64,000 bases of DNA from Mycobacterium sp. OTB74. Lineage in GTDB: Bacteria > Actinomycetota > Actinomycetes > Mycobacteriales > Mycobacteriaceae. Both the position numbers and the translations under genes were made by a program. This document shows positions 45,092-53,973 of this stretch, piece after piece. The notes below the pieces were generated by a model. It did no database searches and was not told where the DNA came from. It saw only the letters and a list, made by a program, of their open reading frames with translations. The stretch lies in the NCBI RefSeq assembly GCF_029892685.1, contig NZ_JARXVD010000018.1, positions 1 through 64,000 on the forward strand. The letters are read 5' to 3'. Numbering within the stretch: position 1 is the stretch's first letter; every line of letters begins with the position of its first letter.

Positions 45092-46135
45092 CTACGGGCG
45101 TGCACCGCCGATACCGTCATCGCCGTCCGGGGATTCCGTTGATCCATCACCGGCCTGCTGAGCGAGGAACTGCTCGAATTGGGCGCCGAGTTCATCGCCA
45201 CTGGGCAGTTCTTCGTCACGTGCCAGCAACGATCTGTTCTCCTGAGCAGCGACGAACGCATCGTACTGTTGTTCCAGGGCCGTCACCACTTGAGCGACTT
45301 CCGAGCTCGCCTCCACCTGGTCACTGATCTTGCTGTAAACCTCGGCGCCGGCCTCCGACAAGGCCTGCAGCGGGATACTCAGTGCAGCAATTCGCGACAC
45401 CTCGGCCAGCAATGTCTCGGCGGCCTGCGGGTAGGCGGTCTGCGCCAGATAGTGCGGGACGTGCACGGTGAAACCCAACGCTTCGTGACCGTGCTGGCTG
45501 AGCCGGTATTCCAGCAAGTTGGACACACTTGCCGGCACCTGCACCTCGCCCACCCACGGCTGATGCTCGGCGATCAACTCTGTGTTGCTGGCGTGCGCGG
45601 TCATGCTGATCGGCCGGGTGTGGGGGACCGCCATCGGGATCGCACCGAGGCCGATGACCTGACGGACACCGAGCCGCTCTGCCAGCAGACGCACGGCGGT
45701 GATGAAGCGTTCCCACTTCAGATCCGGCTCGAGGCCGGCGAGCAGCAGGAACGGTGTGCCCGCAGTGTCGTGCAGCGCGTAGAGGTTCAGTTGGGGATCG
45801 TCGTACTTGGTGAAATGGTCTGTGGTGAAGGTCATCAGCGGACGACGTGACCGGTAATCGAGCAACTCGTCAATGGCGAACGAGGCGACCAGTTCGGTGT
45901 CCAGGGTGTTCTTCAGGTGTTCGGCGGCCAATCGAATGGCGTGCCCTGCGTCGGAGAAGCCTTCGAGCGCATGAATCATCACCGGACCGCGACCATCTGC
46001 GGCGGACAGCTGCGGTGCGGGGAACTCCAGCTCGTACATCCCGCTCTGTTCGGGCTGGTACTGGCGGCCGCGCGGCGACTGCTCGGTCGGGTTCTCCGGG
46101 TGCAACTGTTCGTCGGTCCCGTTGTGCTCACTCAC
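45092..46135 (-). CDS. PAC2-family (proteasome assembly chaperone 2-like) protein (Rv2714-like)
   Basis: 347 aa. Central features are MIHALEGFSDAGHAIRLAAEHL, LLLAGLEPDLKWERF and GLGAIPMAVPHTRP, typical of the actinobacterial PAC2/DUF75 family related to archaeal and eukaryotic proteasome chaperones. Acidic Gln/Ser-rich C-tail. GTG 46135 has AGGAG seven bases upstream. Mycobacteria have a 20S proteasome, but a chaperone role for this protein is only inference. Confidence 0.82.
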   Translation of the reverse strand: MSEHNGTDEQLHPENPTEQSPRGRQYQPEQSGMYELEFPAPQLSAADGRGPVMIHALEGFSDAGHAIRLAAEHLKNTLDTELVASFAIDELLDYRSRRPLMTFTTDHFTKYDDPQLNLYALHDTAGTPFLLLAGLEPDLKWERFITAVRLLAERLGVRQVIGLGAIPMAVPHTRPISMTAHASNTELIAEHQPWVGEVQVPASVSNLLEYRLSQHGHEALGFTVHVPHYLAQTAYPQAAETLLAEVSRIAALSIPLQALSEAGAEVYSKISDQVEASSEVAQVVTALEQQYDAFVAAQENRSLLARDEELPSGDELGAQFEQFLAQQAGDGSTESPDGDDGIGGARP

Positions 46136-46322
46136 GTTGACACTCCTTGCCTGGCGGTGGGCCACGTAGCCGTTGGGGAATGCCCGGTGCCTTGTGCGGC
46201 ACATCGACGACGTGTCTCTTTACCAGTGTCGCGCATTCTCGCGGTCTTGACTGTGCCGCCCCTTTGGAATCGGCGGCGTGCCGAGTGCTGCTGCCGATAT
46301 ACCCATCGGGCAAGATCGGAGG

Positions 46323-47129
46323 ATGCGCAGTCGTCGGCTTGTGGTCACCGGATTGGTGGCGCTCGTGGCCACTTCGTGCAGCGCACAGCCGATTCACCCC
46401 GAACCCCGTCTGACCGCCGGCGGGGTCATCGAGGCGGGGTCGCTGACCGCGGTACCGGTGAAGCCGGACGCGCGGATCGGCGCGGTCTTTCTCGACAGCA
46501 AGTCAGAGCACACCTGCACCGGCGCGGTTCTCGACTCATTGGCCGGTGACCTGATCATCACCGCGGCGCATTGCCTGGACTCGTCGGCGGACTCGTACTT
46601 CGCGCCCGGTTACGCGGGTTCCGGCAGCCCGGCTGAGTTCTGGCACGTCGACGCGGTGTATTTGGACCCGCGGTGGGTGAACCGGCACGACCCAGCGGCC
46701 GATTTCGCTATTGCACGGGTCGGCCACGGTGATTCAGCGCCGGCCATCGGCACATTGGAAGAGCACGCAGGCGGCGGCTTCGTGCTGGGCGCTGCGCCCG
46801 GCCCGGACGAGACCATCCAGGTCATGGGCTATCCGTCGGGCGACGGCGGCGTTCCGGTCCGATGTAGCGGTGCCACGGCCCGGGCGGAGCAGGGGTTCCC
46901 TTCAGTTCGATGCCCGGGTCTGGTCGACGGCACCAGCGGCTCACCGTGGATCGCCGGCTCCGAGGTCAGGGGGGTGGTCGGGGGTTTCCAGAGCGGCGGA
47001 TGCGCCTTCAACGACCTGTCCTATTCGGCGCCGTTCGACATCCAGATCAGGGTGCTGTACCAGCGGGCGCTGCAAGGCGGCGCGGCTGATCAGGCCACCG
47101 GCGCACCTGACGACGGTTGCGGCGGCTAG
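46323..47129 (+). CDS. Secreted trypsin-like serine protease, probable lipoprotein
   Basis: 268 aa. Lipoprotein signal ending VATSC (Cys19). Chymotrypsin-fold triad: His83 in TAAHC, Asp127 in DFAI, Ser205 in GTSGSP. Cysteines in HTCTG, AAHC, RCSG and RCPG could form disulfides. The ribosome-binding site GGAGG directly abuts ATG 46323, unusually close. Converges on sthA. I do not recall this gene at the locus in M. tuberculosis, so it looks like an insertion. Confidence 0.85.
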   Translation: MRSRRLVVTGLVALVATSCSAQPIHPEPRLTAGGVIEAGSLTAVPVKPDARIGAVFLDSKSEHTCTGAVLDSLAGDLIITAAHCLDSSADSYFAPGYAGSGSPAEFWHVDAVYLDPRWVNRHDPAADFAIARVGHGDSAPAIGTLEEHAGGGFVLGAAPGPDETIQVMGYPSGDGGVPVRCSGATARAEQGFPSVRCPGLVDGTSGSPWIAGSEVRGVVGGFQSGGCAFNDLSYSAPFDIQIRVLYQRALQGGAADQATGAPDDGCGG

Positions 47130-47168
47130 CAGCGAGGCGCAAGCCGCGCGTTGAGGCGGTAGTCGGGC

Positions 47169-48584
47169 CTAGGCCCTGAACTGGTTCAGCGCGCGGAGCT
47201 TGTTCATCACGTCGAGCGCGGCCACCTTGTAGGCCTCGGAGAACGTCGGATAGTTGAACACCGCGTCCACCAGGTACTCGACCGTCCCACCGCACCCCAT
47301 CACGGCCTGCCCGATGTGCACCAACTCGGTGGCATTGGTGCCGAAGATGTGAACGCCCAGCAGTTTTAGGTCTTCGGTGGAGACCAGGAGCTTGAGCATG
47401 CCGTACGAGTCGCCGGCGATCTGGCCGCGAGCCAGTTCGCGGTACCGCGAGATGCCGACCTCGTAGGGGATCGAGTCCTTGGTCAGCTCGACCTCGGTGG
47501 CACCGACGTAGGACACCTCGGGAATTGAGTAGATGCCGATGGGTTGCAGCTGCATCATGCCCTTGGTGGGCTCGCCGAACGCGTGATAGGCCGCCAGCCG
47601 ACCCTGCTCCATCGAGGTCGCTGCCAAGGCAGGGAAGCCGATGACATCGCCGACCGCATAGATGTGATCGACCTTGGTACAGAAGTTGTCGTCGACGAAG
47701 ATCCGGCCCCGGTTATCGGACTCCAGTCCTGCGCGGGGCAGGTCGAGGTGATCGGTCTGGCCTTGGCGGCCTGCCGAGTACATCACCGTTTCGGCCGGGA
47801 TCTGCTTGCCGCTGGCCAGCGTCGTGACGGTCCCGGCGGCACCGACATGGACCCCGGTGACCTCCTCGCCGAACCGGAACGTCACCGCCAGGTCGCGCAG
47901 GTGGAACTTGAGGGACTCCACGATCTCCGGATCGCAGAAATCCAGCATGGAGTCACGCTTTTCCACCACGGTCACCTTGGTACCCAGCGCGGCGAACATC
48001 GATGCGTACTCGATGCCGATGACACCCGCGCCGACCACCACCATCGAGGTGGGCAGCGATTTGAGGTCCAGGATGCCGTCGGAGTCCAGCACCCGCTCTT
48101 CGTCGAACTCGACTCCAGCGGGGCGGGCCGGAATGGTGCCGGTGGCAATCACGATGAAATGGCCACGGACAGTGACGAGTTCGGCTCGATTGGGGTCCTC
48201 GACGACGATGGTGTGGTCGTCCTGGAACCGGCCGTGGCCGGTGTACAGCTCGATGCGGTTGCGCATGAGTTGCGAGCGGACCACGTCGATTTCCTTGCCG
48301 ATGACGTGCTGGGTGCGTGCCAGCAGATCGGCCGGGGTGATCTTGTCCTTGACGCGATAGCTGGCGCCGTATAGCTCCCGCTGGCTCATCCCGGTCAGGT
48401 ACACGACCGCTTCGCGCAGCGTCTTGGACGGGATGGTGCCGGTGTTGACGCAGACACCGCCCAGCATCCTGCCGCGCTCGATGACGGCGACAGATTTACC
48501 GAGCTTGGCAGCGGCGATCGCCGCACGTTGCCCGCCGGGACCCGAACCGATGACGACGAGGTCGTACTCCTGCGTGGAACCCAT
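47169..48584 (-). CDS. sthA: Soluble pyridine nucleotide transhydrogenase
   Basis: 471-aa FAD flavoprotein balancing NADH and NADPH. FAD motif VIGSGPGGQRAA, NAD(P) motif VVVGAGVIGIEYASMF, and C-terminal dimer domain. In the disulfide-oxidoreductase position it reads GGVCVNTGTIPSK: Cys45 is kept, but the second redox cysteine is Thr50, the mark of transhydrogenases rather than lipoamide dehydrogenases. ATG 48584 selected over upstream non-homologous sequence. Confidence 0.93.
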   Translation of the reverse strand: MGSTQEYDLVVIGSGPGGQRAAIAAAKLGKSVAVIERGRMLGGVCVNTGTIPSKTLREAVVYLTGMSQRELYGASYRVKDKITPADLLARTQHVIGKEIDVVRSQLMRNRIELYTGHGRFQDDHTIVVEDPNRAELVTVRGHFIVIATGTIPARPAGVEFDEERVLDSDGILDLKSLPTSMVVVGAGVIGIEYASMFAALGTKVTVVEKRDSMLDFCDPEIVESLKFHLRDLAVTFRFGEEVTGVHVGAAGTVTTLASGKQIPAETVMYSAGRQGQTDHLDLPRAGLESDNRGRIFVDDNFCTKVDHIYAVGDVIGFPALAATSMEQGRLAAYHAFGEPTKGMMQLQPIGIYSIPEVSYVGATEVELTKDSIPYEVGISRYRELARGQIAGDSYGMLKLLVSTEDLKLLGVHIFGTNATELVHIGQAVMGCGGTVEYLVDAVFNYPTFSEAYKVAALDVMNKLRALNQFRA

Positions 48585-48755
48585 GACTGCCAGATTTACA
48601 CGGCCCGGGCTCACGCGCATCCCGACCATGCCGAACAACACGCAAACGCATAGATGCACCGGAGAGTTATCCACAGATCCAACTTGATTCACAGCCGGGC
48701 TGATCGGCCGGTTTCCTCGCCGATACCTGACGGAACCCACTGCGAGGTTCTGTAC

Positions 48756-49811
48756 ATGACAACTTCCAATTCAGCTTTCGACTTCCACCTCAACCGACCC
48801 GGCGCGTTGATCGCCGCGATACCGGCGGTGCTCGGCTTCGTTCCAGAGAAGTCGTTGGTGCTCGTCACGGTCATCGCGGGGGAGATGGGCGCAGTGATGA
48901 GGGTCGACCTGTCCGAATCCCTGACCGATGGTCTGGACCATCTCGCCGACATGGCGGCCGCAGGGTCTGCGGATGCGGTCATCGCAGTGGTCGTCGACAA
49001 GGACGGGATCGATTGCTCGATGTGTGTGGATGCCTACCGCACGCTGAGCCGTGAACTCGGGGCGTCATTGGGCGATCAAGGCATCGAGTTGTACGGCATG
49101 CACGTGGTGGACCGCGTCGAAGCCGGCGGTCGGTGGCAGTGCGCTGACACTTGTGGCAATGCCGGAATCGTCGAAGATCCGGCCTCATCACCGGTGACCA
49201 TGGCAGCTGTCCTCGATGGCCGACGGCTGTATGCGCGCCGTTCCGAGTTGGTGGAGGTGATCACCACCACCGACGTGAACCGCACTGAATCGCTGCGTGG
49301 CCCGATCGAAAAGTATTCGGAGACAATGAATTATGTTGATCGCGACGATGCAGAGGTGCGCGCGGACGTCGAGCATGCCATGGCGTGCGCGGAGCGGGTC
49401 GGTGCAGGGGGCAACCTGACCGGCACGAACCTGGTGCGGCTGGCATGCACCGTGCGGGACACCCGGGTACGCGACACGTTGTACGGGTTGGCGGTTGGTG
49501 AGGACGCCGGTGCCGCAGAGTCACTATGGGCGCTGCTGAGCCGCACGCTTCCAGAACTGTGGCGCATCGAAGCGCTTGTGCTGCTGGCGTTTTCGGCGTA
49601 CGCGCGCGGTGACGGGCCACTCGCCGGAGTGTCCCTTGAGGCGGCACTCGGGATCGACCCCAAGCATCGAATGGCAAGCATGCTCGACACAGCCCTGCAA
49701 ACCGGGATGCGCCCTGACCAGATACGCCAACTGGGGCTCACCGGTTATCGGCTGGGCAATCGCCTCGGTGTGAACATGCCGCCGCGACGGACGTTCGGCC
49801 GGTCGGCGTGA
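48756..49811 (+). CDS. DUF4192-family protein (Rv2712c-like)
   Basis: 351 aa. Starts MTTSNSAFDFHLNRPGALIAAIPAVLGFVPEKSLVLVTV, the typical DUF4192 opening. The C-terminal half has a tetratricopeptide-like DUF4192 signature: RIEALVLLAFSAYARGDGPLAGVSLEAALGIDPKHRMASML. GAGG eight bases before ATG 48756. Actinobacterial, cytoplasmic, function unknown. Convergent with ideR, five bases apart. Confidence 0.85.
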   Translation: MTTSNSAFDFHLNRPGALIAAIPAVLGFVPEKSLVLVTVIAGEMGAVMRVDLSESLTDGLDHLADMAAAGSADAVIAVVVDKDGIDCSMCVDAYRTLSRELGASLGDQGIELYGMHVVDRVEAGGRWQCADTCGNAGIVEDPASSPVTMAAVLDGRRLYARRSELVEVITTTDVNRTESLRGPIEKYSETMNYVDRDDAEVRADVEHAMACAERVGAGGNLTGTNLVRLACTVRDTRVRDTLYGLAVGEDAGAAESLWALLSRTLPELWRIEALVLLAFSAYARGDGPLAGVSLEAALGIDPKHRMASMLDTALQTGMRPDQIRQLGLTGYRLGNRLGVNMPPRRTFGRSA

Positions 49812-49816
49812 GCGCG

Positions 49817-50506
49817 CTAGACCTTCTCCACCTTCACGGCATGCGCCATATGGTGCGGCAATTCGACCTGCTCATGCCCGGGGATGACGATCATGACGCC
49901 GCCGTGGTCGGTGACCTGGACGGTGACGCGCGCGTTCGGCACCACGCCGGCATCCTTGAGCCGGGCGATCAGCTCGATGTCGCCCTGAACGTGTTCGGTG
50001 AGCTGTCGGACCCGGACCGCGACCGGGAATCCGACGGGCAGTTCGGTGAGCCGGATCAGGCTGACGTCTGCGTCGCTCGACGGCATCACCCCGAGTTCGG
50101 ACAGGCCCGGAATTGGATTGCCGAAGGGGGAGGTGGTCGGGTTGTCCAGGACCTGCACCAGACGCCGCTCGACGTCCTCGCTCATCACGTGCTCCCAGCG
50201 GCAAGCCTCGGCGTGCACTTCCTCCCACGGCAGGCCGATGACGTCGACCAGTAGGCGTTCGGCCAGCCGGTGTTTACGCATCACCGATACCGCCAGCGAG
50301 CGGCCCTTCTCGGTCAATTCCAGGTGCCGGTCACCGGCGACGTGCAGCAGTCCGTCGCGTTCCATCCGCGACACGGTCTGGCTCACGGTCGGTCCGCTCT
50401 GCTCGAGCCGCTCGGCAATACGCGCACGCAGCGGCACCACGCCCTCTTCTTCGAGGTCGTAGATCGTCCGCAGGTACATCTCAGTCGTGTCGATCAGATC
50501 GTTCAT
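49817..50506 (-). CDS. ideR: Iron-dependent repressor IdeR
   Basis: 229-aa DtxR-family regulator of iron uptake and storage. Winged helix RIAERLEQSGPTVSQTVSRMERDGLL; metal site 1 His79, Glu83, His98; metal site 2 Met10, Cys102, Glu105, His106: every ligand is present at the expected number. The C-terminal SH3-like domain is intact. GGAAGG precedes ATG 50506. Lies downstream of sigB with a strong hairpin between. Confidence 0.97.
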   Translation of the reverse strand: MNDLIDTTEMYLRTIYDLEEEGVVPLRARIAERLEQSGPTVSQTVSRMERDGLLHVAGDRHLELTEKGRSLAVSVMRKHRLAERLLVDVIGLPWEEVHAEACRWEHVMSEDVERRLVQVLDNPTTSPFGNPIPGLSELGVMPSSDADVSLIRLTELPVGFPVAVRVRQLTEHVQGDIELIARLKDAGVVPNARVTVQVTDHGGVMIVIPGHEQVELPHHMAHAVKVEKV

Positions 50507-50625
50507 GCCAAACCTTCCAGGCCTCTGCTAAGGCTCAGCTTACCGGTTTGACCGCCTGAACTGGGTTCCAACATCGCCGTACGCGGTGTGATTCGCGCGG
50601 CGCGCACGGCACCCACAAATGCGCG

Positions 50626-50653
50626 GTGCCCGCCGGTAACTACCGGCGGGCAC
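50626..50653. terminator. Terminator hairpin downstream of sigB
   Basis: Perfect 13-bp arms, GTGCCCGCCGGTA and its complement, with a two-base loop. Lies between sigB and ideR (both minus strand), so it should separate the two transcripts. Confidence 0.85.
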
Positions 50654-50684
50654 TACGTGTTCGGTTGGGTCAGTTCTGGATGTT

Positions 50685-50748
50685 GCTCAGCTCGCGGTGT
50701 CGGACTACTCGCTCAGCTCGCGGTGTCGGACTGCTCGCTCAGCTCGCG
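50685..50748. repeat. 26-bp tandem repeat at the 3' end of sigB
   Basis: Unit beginning GCTCAGCTCGCGGTGTCGG at 50685-50710 and 50711-50736 (one difference), plus 12 bases of a third copy (50737-50748) that contains the sigB stop codon. So the end of sigB seeded a downstream duplication, just past the stop. Confidence 0.85.
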
Positions 50749-51698
50749 TAAGCCCGCAGGCGCTCGGCCCGCTCACCGTGACGCAGCTTCACCATCACCT
50801 CGCGCTCGATCTGGCGAACGCGCTCGCGGGACAGGCCGAACAGCTTGCCGATCTGATCGAGGGTGCGCGGCTGGCCGTCGTCCAGCCCGAAGCGCAGGCG
50901 GATCACCTGTTGCTCACGCTCGTCCAGGGTGGCCAGCACGTGCCGGATGTCGGTGTGCAGCAACTCGGAGATGACGGTGTTCTCAGCGGACAGCGCCTCG
51001 GAGTCCTCGATGAAATCGCCCAGCGGGGCTTCCTCATCAGTGCCGACCGGCATGTCCAGGCTCACGGGATCGCGGCTGTGCTCCAGCAGATCGTTGATCT
51101 TCTCCACCGGAATACCCGACTCTTCAGCCAGTTCCTCGTCCGTGGCCTCGCGGCCCAGGTTCTGGTGCATCTCGCGCTTGATCCGGGCCAGCTTGTTGAC
51201 CTGTTCGACCAGGTGCACGGGCAGACGGATGGTGCGGCTCTGGTCTGCCATGCCGCGGGTGATGGCCTGACGGATCCACCAGGTGGCGTAAGTCGAGAAC
51301 TTGAAGCCCTTGGAGTAGTCGAACTTCTCCATGGCGCGGATCAGGCCGAGGTTGCCTTCCTGGATCAGGTCTAGCAGCGGCATGCCGCGACCGGTGTAGC
51401 GCTTGGCCAGTGACACCACAAGGCGCAGGTTTGCTTCCAGCAGGTGCCGCCGGGCGGCTTCGCCGTCCCGTACCACGGCAGCAAGATCACGCTTACGGTT
51501 GTCGCCGAGCCGCTTCTTGGTCTCCAACAGATGCGCGGCGTACAGCCCGGCTTCGATTCGTTTGGCCAGCTCCACTTCATCTTCGGCGTTGAGCAACGCG
51601 GTCTTGCCAATACCGTTCAGATACACACGCACCAGGTCGGCGGCTGGGCTCTGGGCGTCAAGGTCGGTATCGATACGGCTTGTGGTGGCATTTGCCAT
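50739..51698 (-). CDS. sigB: RNA polymerase sigma factor SigB
   Basis: 319-aa group 2 sigma factor, stationary-phase and stress. Regions 1.2 to 4.2: DLVRVYLNGIGKTALL; region 2 RLVVSLAKRYTGRGMPLLDLIQEGNLGLIRAMEKFDYSKGFKFSTYATWWIRQAI (spans about 107-161); region 4 HTH TLDQIGKLFGLSRERVRQIE. ATG 51698 has AGGAGG. An ECF-type promoter lies about 40 bp upstream. Same place as in M. tuberculosis, upstream of ideR. Confidence 0.96.
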   Translation of the reverse strand: MANATTSRIDTDLDAQSPAADLVRVYLNGIGKTALLNAEDEVELAKRIEAGLYAAHLLETKKRLGDNRKRDLAAVVRDGEAARRHLLEANLRLVVSLAKRYTGRGMPLLDLIQEGNLGLIRAMEKFDYSKGFKFSTYATWWIRQAITRGMADQSRTIRLPVHLVEQVNKLARIKREMHQNLGREATDEELAEESGIPVEKINDLLEHSRDPVSLDMPVGTDEEAPLGDFIEDSEALSAENTVISELLHTDIRHVLATLDEREQQVIRLRFGLDDGQPRTLDQIGKLFGLSRERVRQIEREVMVKLRHGERAERLRAYAS

Positions 51699-51735
51699 TG
51701 CGGCCTCCTGCTCGGCTCGAACTGTCAATTGGTTC

Positions 51736-51761
51736 AACGCCGAAGGTGGTGCGGAAGTTCC
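51736..51761 (-). promoter_or_regulatory. SigE/SigH-type promoter of sigB
   Basis: On the minus strand GGAAC (51761-51757), 18 bases, GTT (51738-51736). Same spacing as at clgR. sigB is a known SigE and SigH target. Confidence 0.75.
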
Positions 51762-51846
51762 CGAAGTTCCTTACGCCCATGCCGTCTGACCTGCGGTTTT
51801 GCCGAACTGACCTGAGAATGTCCTTAGAAAGGCAAAAGAATGACGC

Positions 51847-52224
51847 TCAGGGTTCGGGATCGCTGTCGATGACGGGGTGCCGTTCCTCCAGGGCCGGCCT
51901 GTCGGCGGTCGGGAACAGCGGTGTGCGGCGGACGGCCTCGTATCGGCGCGGTTCCTCGGCGCTGCGGGGCGGCCGGTCATTGGCGATCAGGACAGCGATC
52001 CAGGGCAGGGGGATGGAGGCCACCAAGATGGCCAGCGAGATCAGCCCGTTGTGCCAGAGGCCGTAGGCCCCAGCGGCCAGGATCAACGCCGGAATCCGGA
52101 ACGACATGATGGTCAGATACTTGCGGACGCGTGCGCGATGCTGCTCCTCGTATGCGGGTGCAGCACGAGTGATGAGCACCGGCCGACCGTCGTCGTCGAA
52201 ACTCAGCTCGGGGCCGTGTTTCAT
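51847..52224 (-). CDS. DUF3099 membrane protein (Rv2709-like)
   Basis: 125 aa. Starts MKHGPELSFDDDGRPVLITR from ATG 52224, with two central membrane helices (YLTIMSFRIPALILAAGAYGLW; LISLAILVASIPLPWIAVLIA) and a charged tail. Actinobacterial DUF, function unknown; position as in M. tuberculosis beside sigB. A much longer frame continues upstream on this strand but is the shadow of the YhjD-like gene. Confidence 0.83.
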   Translation of the reverse strand: MKHGPELSFDDDGRPVLITRAAPAYEEQHRARVRKYLTIMSFRIPALILAAGAYGLWHNGLISLAILVASIPLPWIAVLIANDRPPRSAEEPRRYEAVRRTPLFPTADRPALEERHPVIDSDPEP

Positions 52225-52314
52225 ACTTCTACTGTCCCACATCTGACCGGGTGCTGCGCCGGCCAACCTCGGCCGAGCTGAACATCTACAGAAGCATGGC
52301 GCACAATGGATGTC

Positions 52315-52551
52315 ATGCAGACCGACACCCTCGAACGCACTGATTCCGATGAACAGGTCGACGACGGTACGGATGACGACCGCCCCAAGCATTTTCACTA
52401 CGTCAAAAAGGACAAAATCGCCGAGAGCGCGGTCATGGGGACCCATGTCGTTGCGCTCTGCGGTGAGGTGTTTCCGGTGACCAAGTCGCCCAAGCCCGGG
52501 TCGCCGGTCTGCCCGGACTGCAAGCGGATCTACGAGCAGCTCAAGAAATAG
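52315..52551 (+). CDS. DUF3039 protein, 78 aa
   Basis: Very well conserved: KHFHYVKKDKIAESAVMG and THVVALCGEVFPVTKSPKPG, then SPVCPDCKRIYEQL. The Cys in ALCGE and the CPDC pair suggest a small metal site. ATG 52315 matches the start (MQTDTLE) I recall for Rv2708c; ATG 52306 is three codons upstream. Function unknown. Confidence 0.87.
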   Translation: MQTDTLERTDSDEQVDDGTDDDRPKHFHYVKKDKIAESAVMGTHVVALCGEVFPVTKSPKPGSPVCPDCKRIYEQLKK

Positions 52552-52556
52552 CCGCC

Positions 52557-53528
52557 TCAAGAAATAACCGCTGAGTCCTGCGGCGCGGTGTCGCTCTGGG
52601 CGCCGTTGAGCGATTCGGCCTTTTCTCCGATCCATTCGCGTAGGCGCCTGGCATGGGTGTCCGGCGCTGGCCACTCCTCCTGGATGGCGGCATTCAGTTC
52701 TGCACCGATCATGATCGAGAAGCCCAGCATGAACGCGAACAGCAGGAATGCGATCGGTGTCGCGAGTGCGCCGTAGGTGTAGCCCGTCCCGGTGATCCAG
52801 GTGAGGTAGATACGCAGCCCGACGGTCGCGATCATGAACACCACGGTTGCCAGCACGGCGCCGAGCACCAGTCGATGGGTGGGCAGCGGCGCGGGCAGCG
52901 ACACCCGGTAGAGCGCGGTCACCGCGAGCGTCACGCCCAGCACCAGTATTGGCCAGTAGGCGTATTGCAGTGCGTTGGACCAGCTTTGGGGGATGTGCTC
53001 GGCCACCTTCGCCGGGCCGATGGCAATCAGTGGCGCGGTCGCGATGACGAAACCGAGCATCACCACATACAGACCCAACGCGTAGAACCGCTGACGCACC
53101 GGGTGCCTCAACAGCGTCTGGTCGTGGGCTTCGACGACCGAATCGACGAACGACGAGATCGCTGACGAGCCCGCCCACAGCGAGATGACGAAGCCGAGCG
53201 ACACCACCTCGCCTCGCGCCCCGGCCGCGATATCGCCGATGGTCGGTTGGATGATCTCGGTGACCACATTGGGCGAGAAGAAGCTGCTGGCCGTCCGGAT
53301 CAACCGTTCCTGGATGGCCGGCAGCGTCTGCGGACCGAACAGCGGAGCCACGTACGCAAGGCTGCCCAGCAAACCCAACAGGAGGGGCGGCAGTGACAAC
53401 GCCGACCAGAAAGCCGCCTGGGCCGACTCGGCGAATATCGAGTCGTCCCAGCTCTTGGTCAGGGTTCGTCGGAAAACGCGCCAAATGTGGTGGCGTGAAG
53501 GTTTGATCGGCTGTGGCTGGTCACTCAT
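52557..53528 (-). CDS. YihY/BrkB-family (YhjD-like) inner-membrane protein
   Basis: 323 aa with about six membrane helices: AFWSALSLPPLLLGLLGSLAYV, VSLGFVISLWAGSSAISSFVDSV, FYALGLYVVMLGFVIATAPLIAIG and others; the SLWAGSSAISSFVDSVV segment is the family's recognition site. Formerly called virulence factor BrkB; a ribonuclease BN label for the family is obsolete. YhjD has been proposed as a lipid transporter in E. coli. Position as Rv2707. Confidence 0.85.
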   Translation of the reverse strand: MSDQPQPIKPSRHHIWRVFRRTLTKSWDDSIFAESAQAAFWSALSLPPLLLGLLGSLAYVAPLFGPQTLPAIQERLIRTASSFFSPNVVTEIIQPTIGDIAAGARGEVVSLGFVISLWAGSSAISSFVDSVVEAHDQTLLRHPVRQRFYALGLYVVMLGFVIATAPLIAIGPAKVAEHIPQSWSNALQYAYWPILVLGVTLAVTALYRVSLPAPLPTHRLVLGAVLATVVFMIATVGLRIYLTWITGTGYTYGALATPIAFLLFAFMLGFSIMIGAELNAAIQEEWPAPDTHARRLREWIGEKAESLNGAQSDTAPQDSAVIS

Positions 53529-53587
53529 GACCAGTCAGCATTACCGAAACGACGCCACTAGTCGCGCATTACCGCCCCGCGGGTCCC

Positions 53588-53776
53588 TCAGGACTCCGCG
53601 CTAACCTCCAACACAGCCGCCAACGCGACCAGCTTGGCTTCGTGTTCGTTGGCGTGGTGTTGGCAGAAGAGAAGTTCGGCGCCCGATGACAGCTTGGCGC
53701 GGACGCGGGCGGCAGCGCCGCACCGATCGCAGCGGTCAGCCCGGGTCAAAGTGGGGCTGGTCAGAGTTGCGCTCAT
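53588..53776 (-). CDS. Small zinc-ribbon-like protein (DUF7455 type), 62 aa
   Basis: MSATLTSPTLTRADRCDRCGAAARVR followed by LLFCQHHANEHEAKLV: CDRC and CQHH form a likely zinc-binding site. ATG 53776 has GGAGGAGCTC directly upstream. Such proteins are conserved across mycobacteria, often near sigma-factor genes; function unknown. Confidence 0.83.
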   Translation of the reverse strand: MSATLTSPTLTRADRCDRCGAAARVRAKLSSGAELLFCQHHANEHEAKLVALAAVLEVSAES

Positions 53777-53973
53777 GAGCTCCTCCGTATCTGCTCGTCG
53801 CCGCCGTGGGCGCTGTGCCAGTTACACATCTCTACTCTCTCAGACGTTTTCGAGAACGGCCTTGTTCCCGGGCCATTCACGGGTGTGTCGTGTCTCACGC
53901 AACCTTCCGTTTGCCGTGGGGCCGTATCTAGGGCAGTGTCAGCGCCGCTTATGCGGCCCGGCACGCTGTTGGT

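Noticed and set aside
50526..50545. Possible iron box (IdeR site) upstream of ideR
   Set aside because: TAAG-six bases-CTTA gives a weak dyad but matches too few positions of the 19-bp iron-box consensus.
51847..53484. 545-codon minus-strand frame joining the DUF3099 gene to upstream sequence
   Set aside because: Only the last 125 codons are real (DUF3099); the rest overlaps the DUF3039 gene and runs out of frame through the YhjD-like gene.
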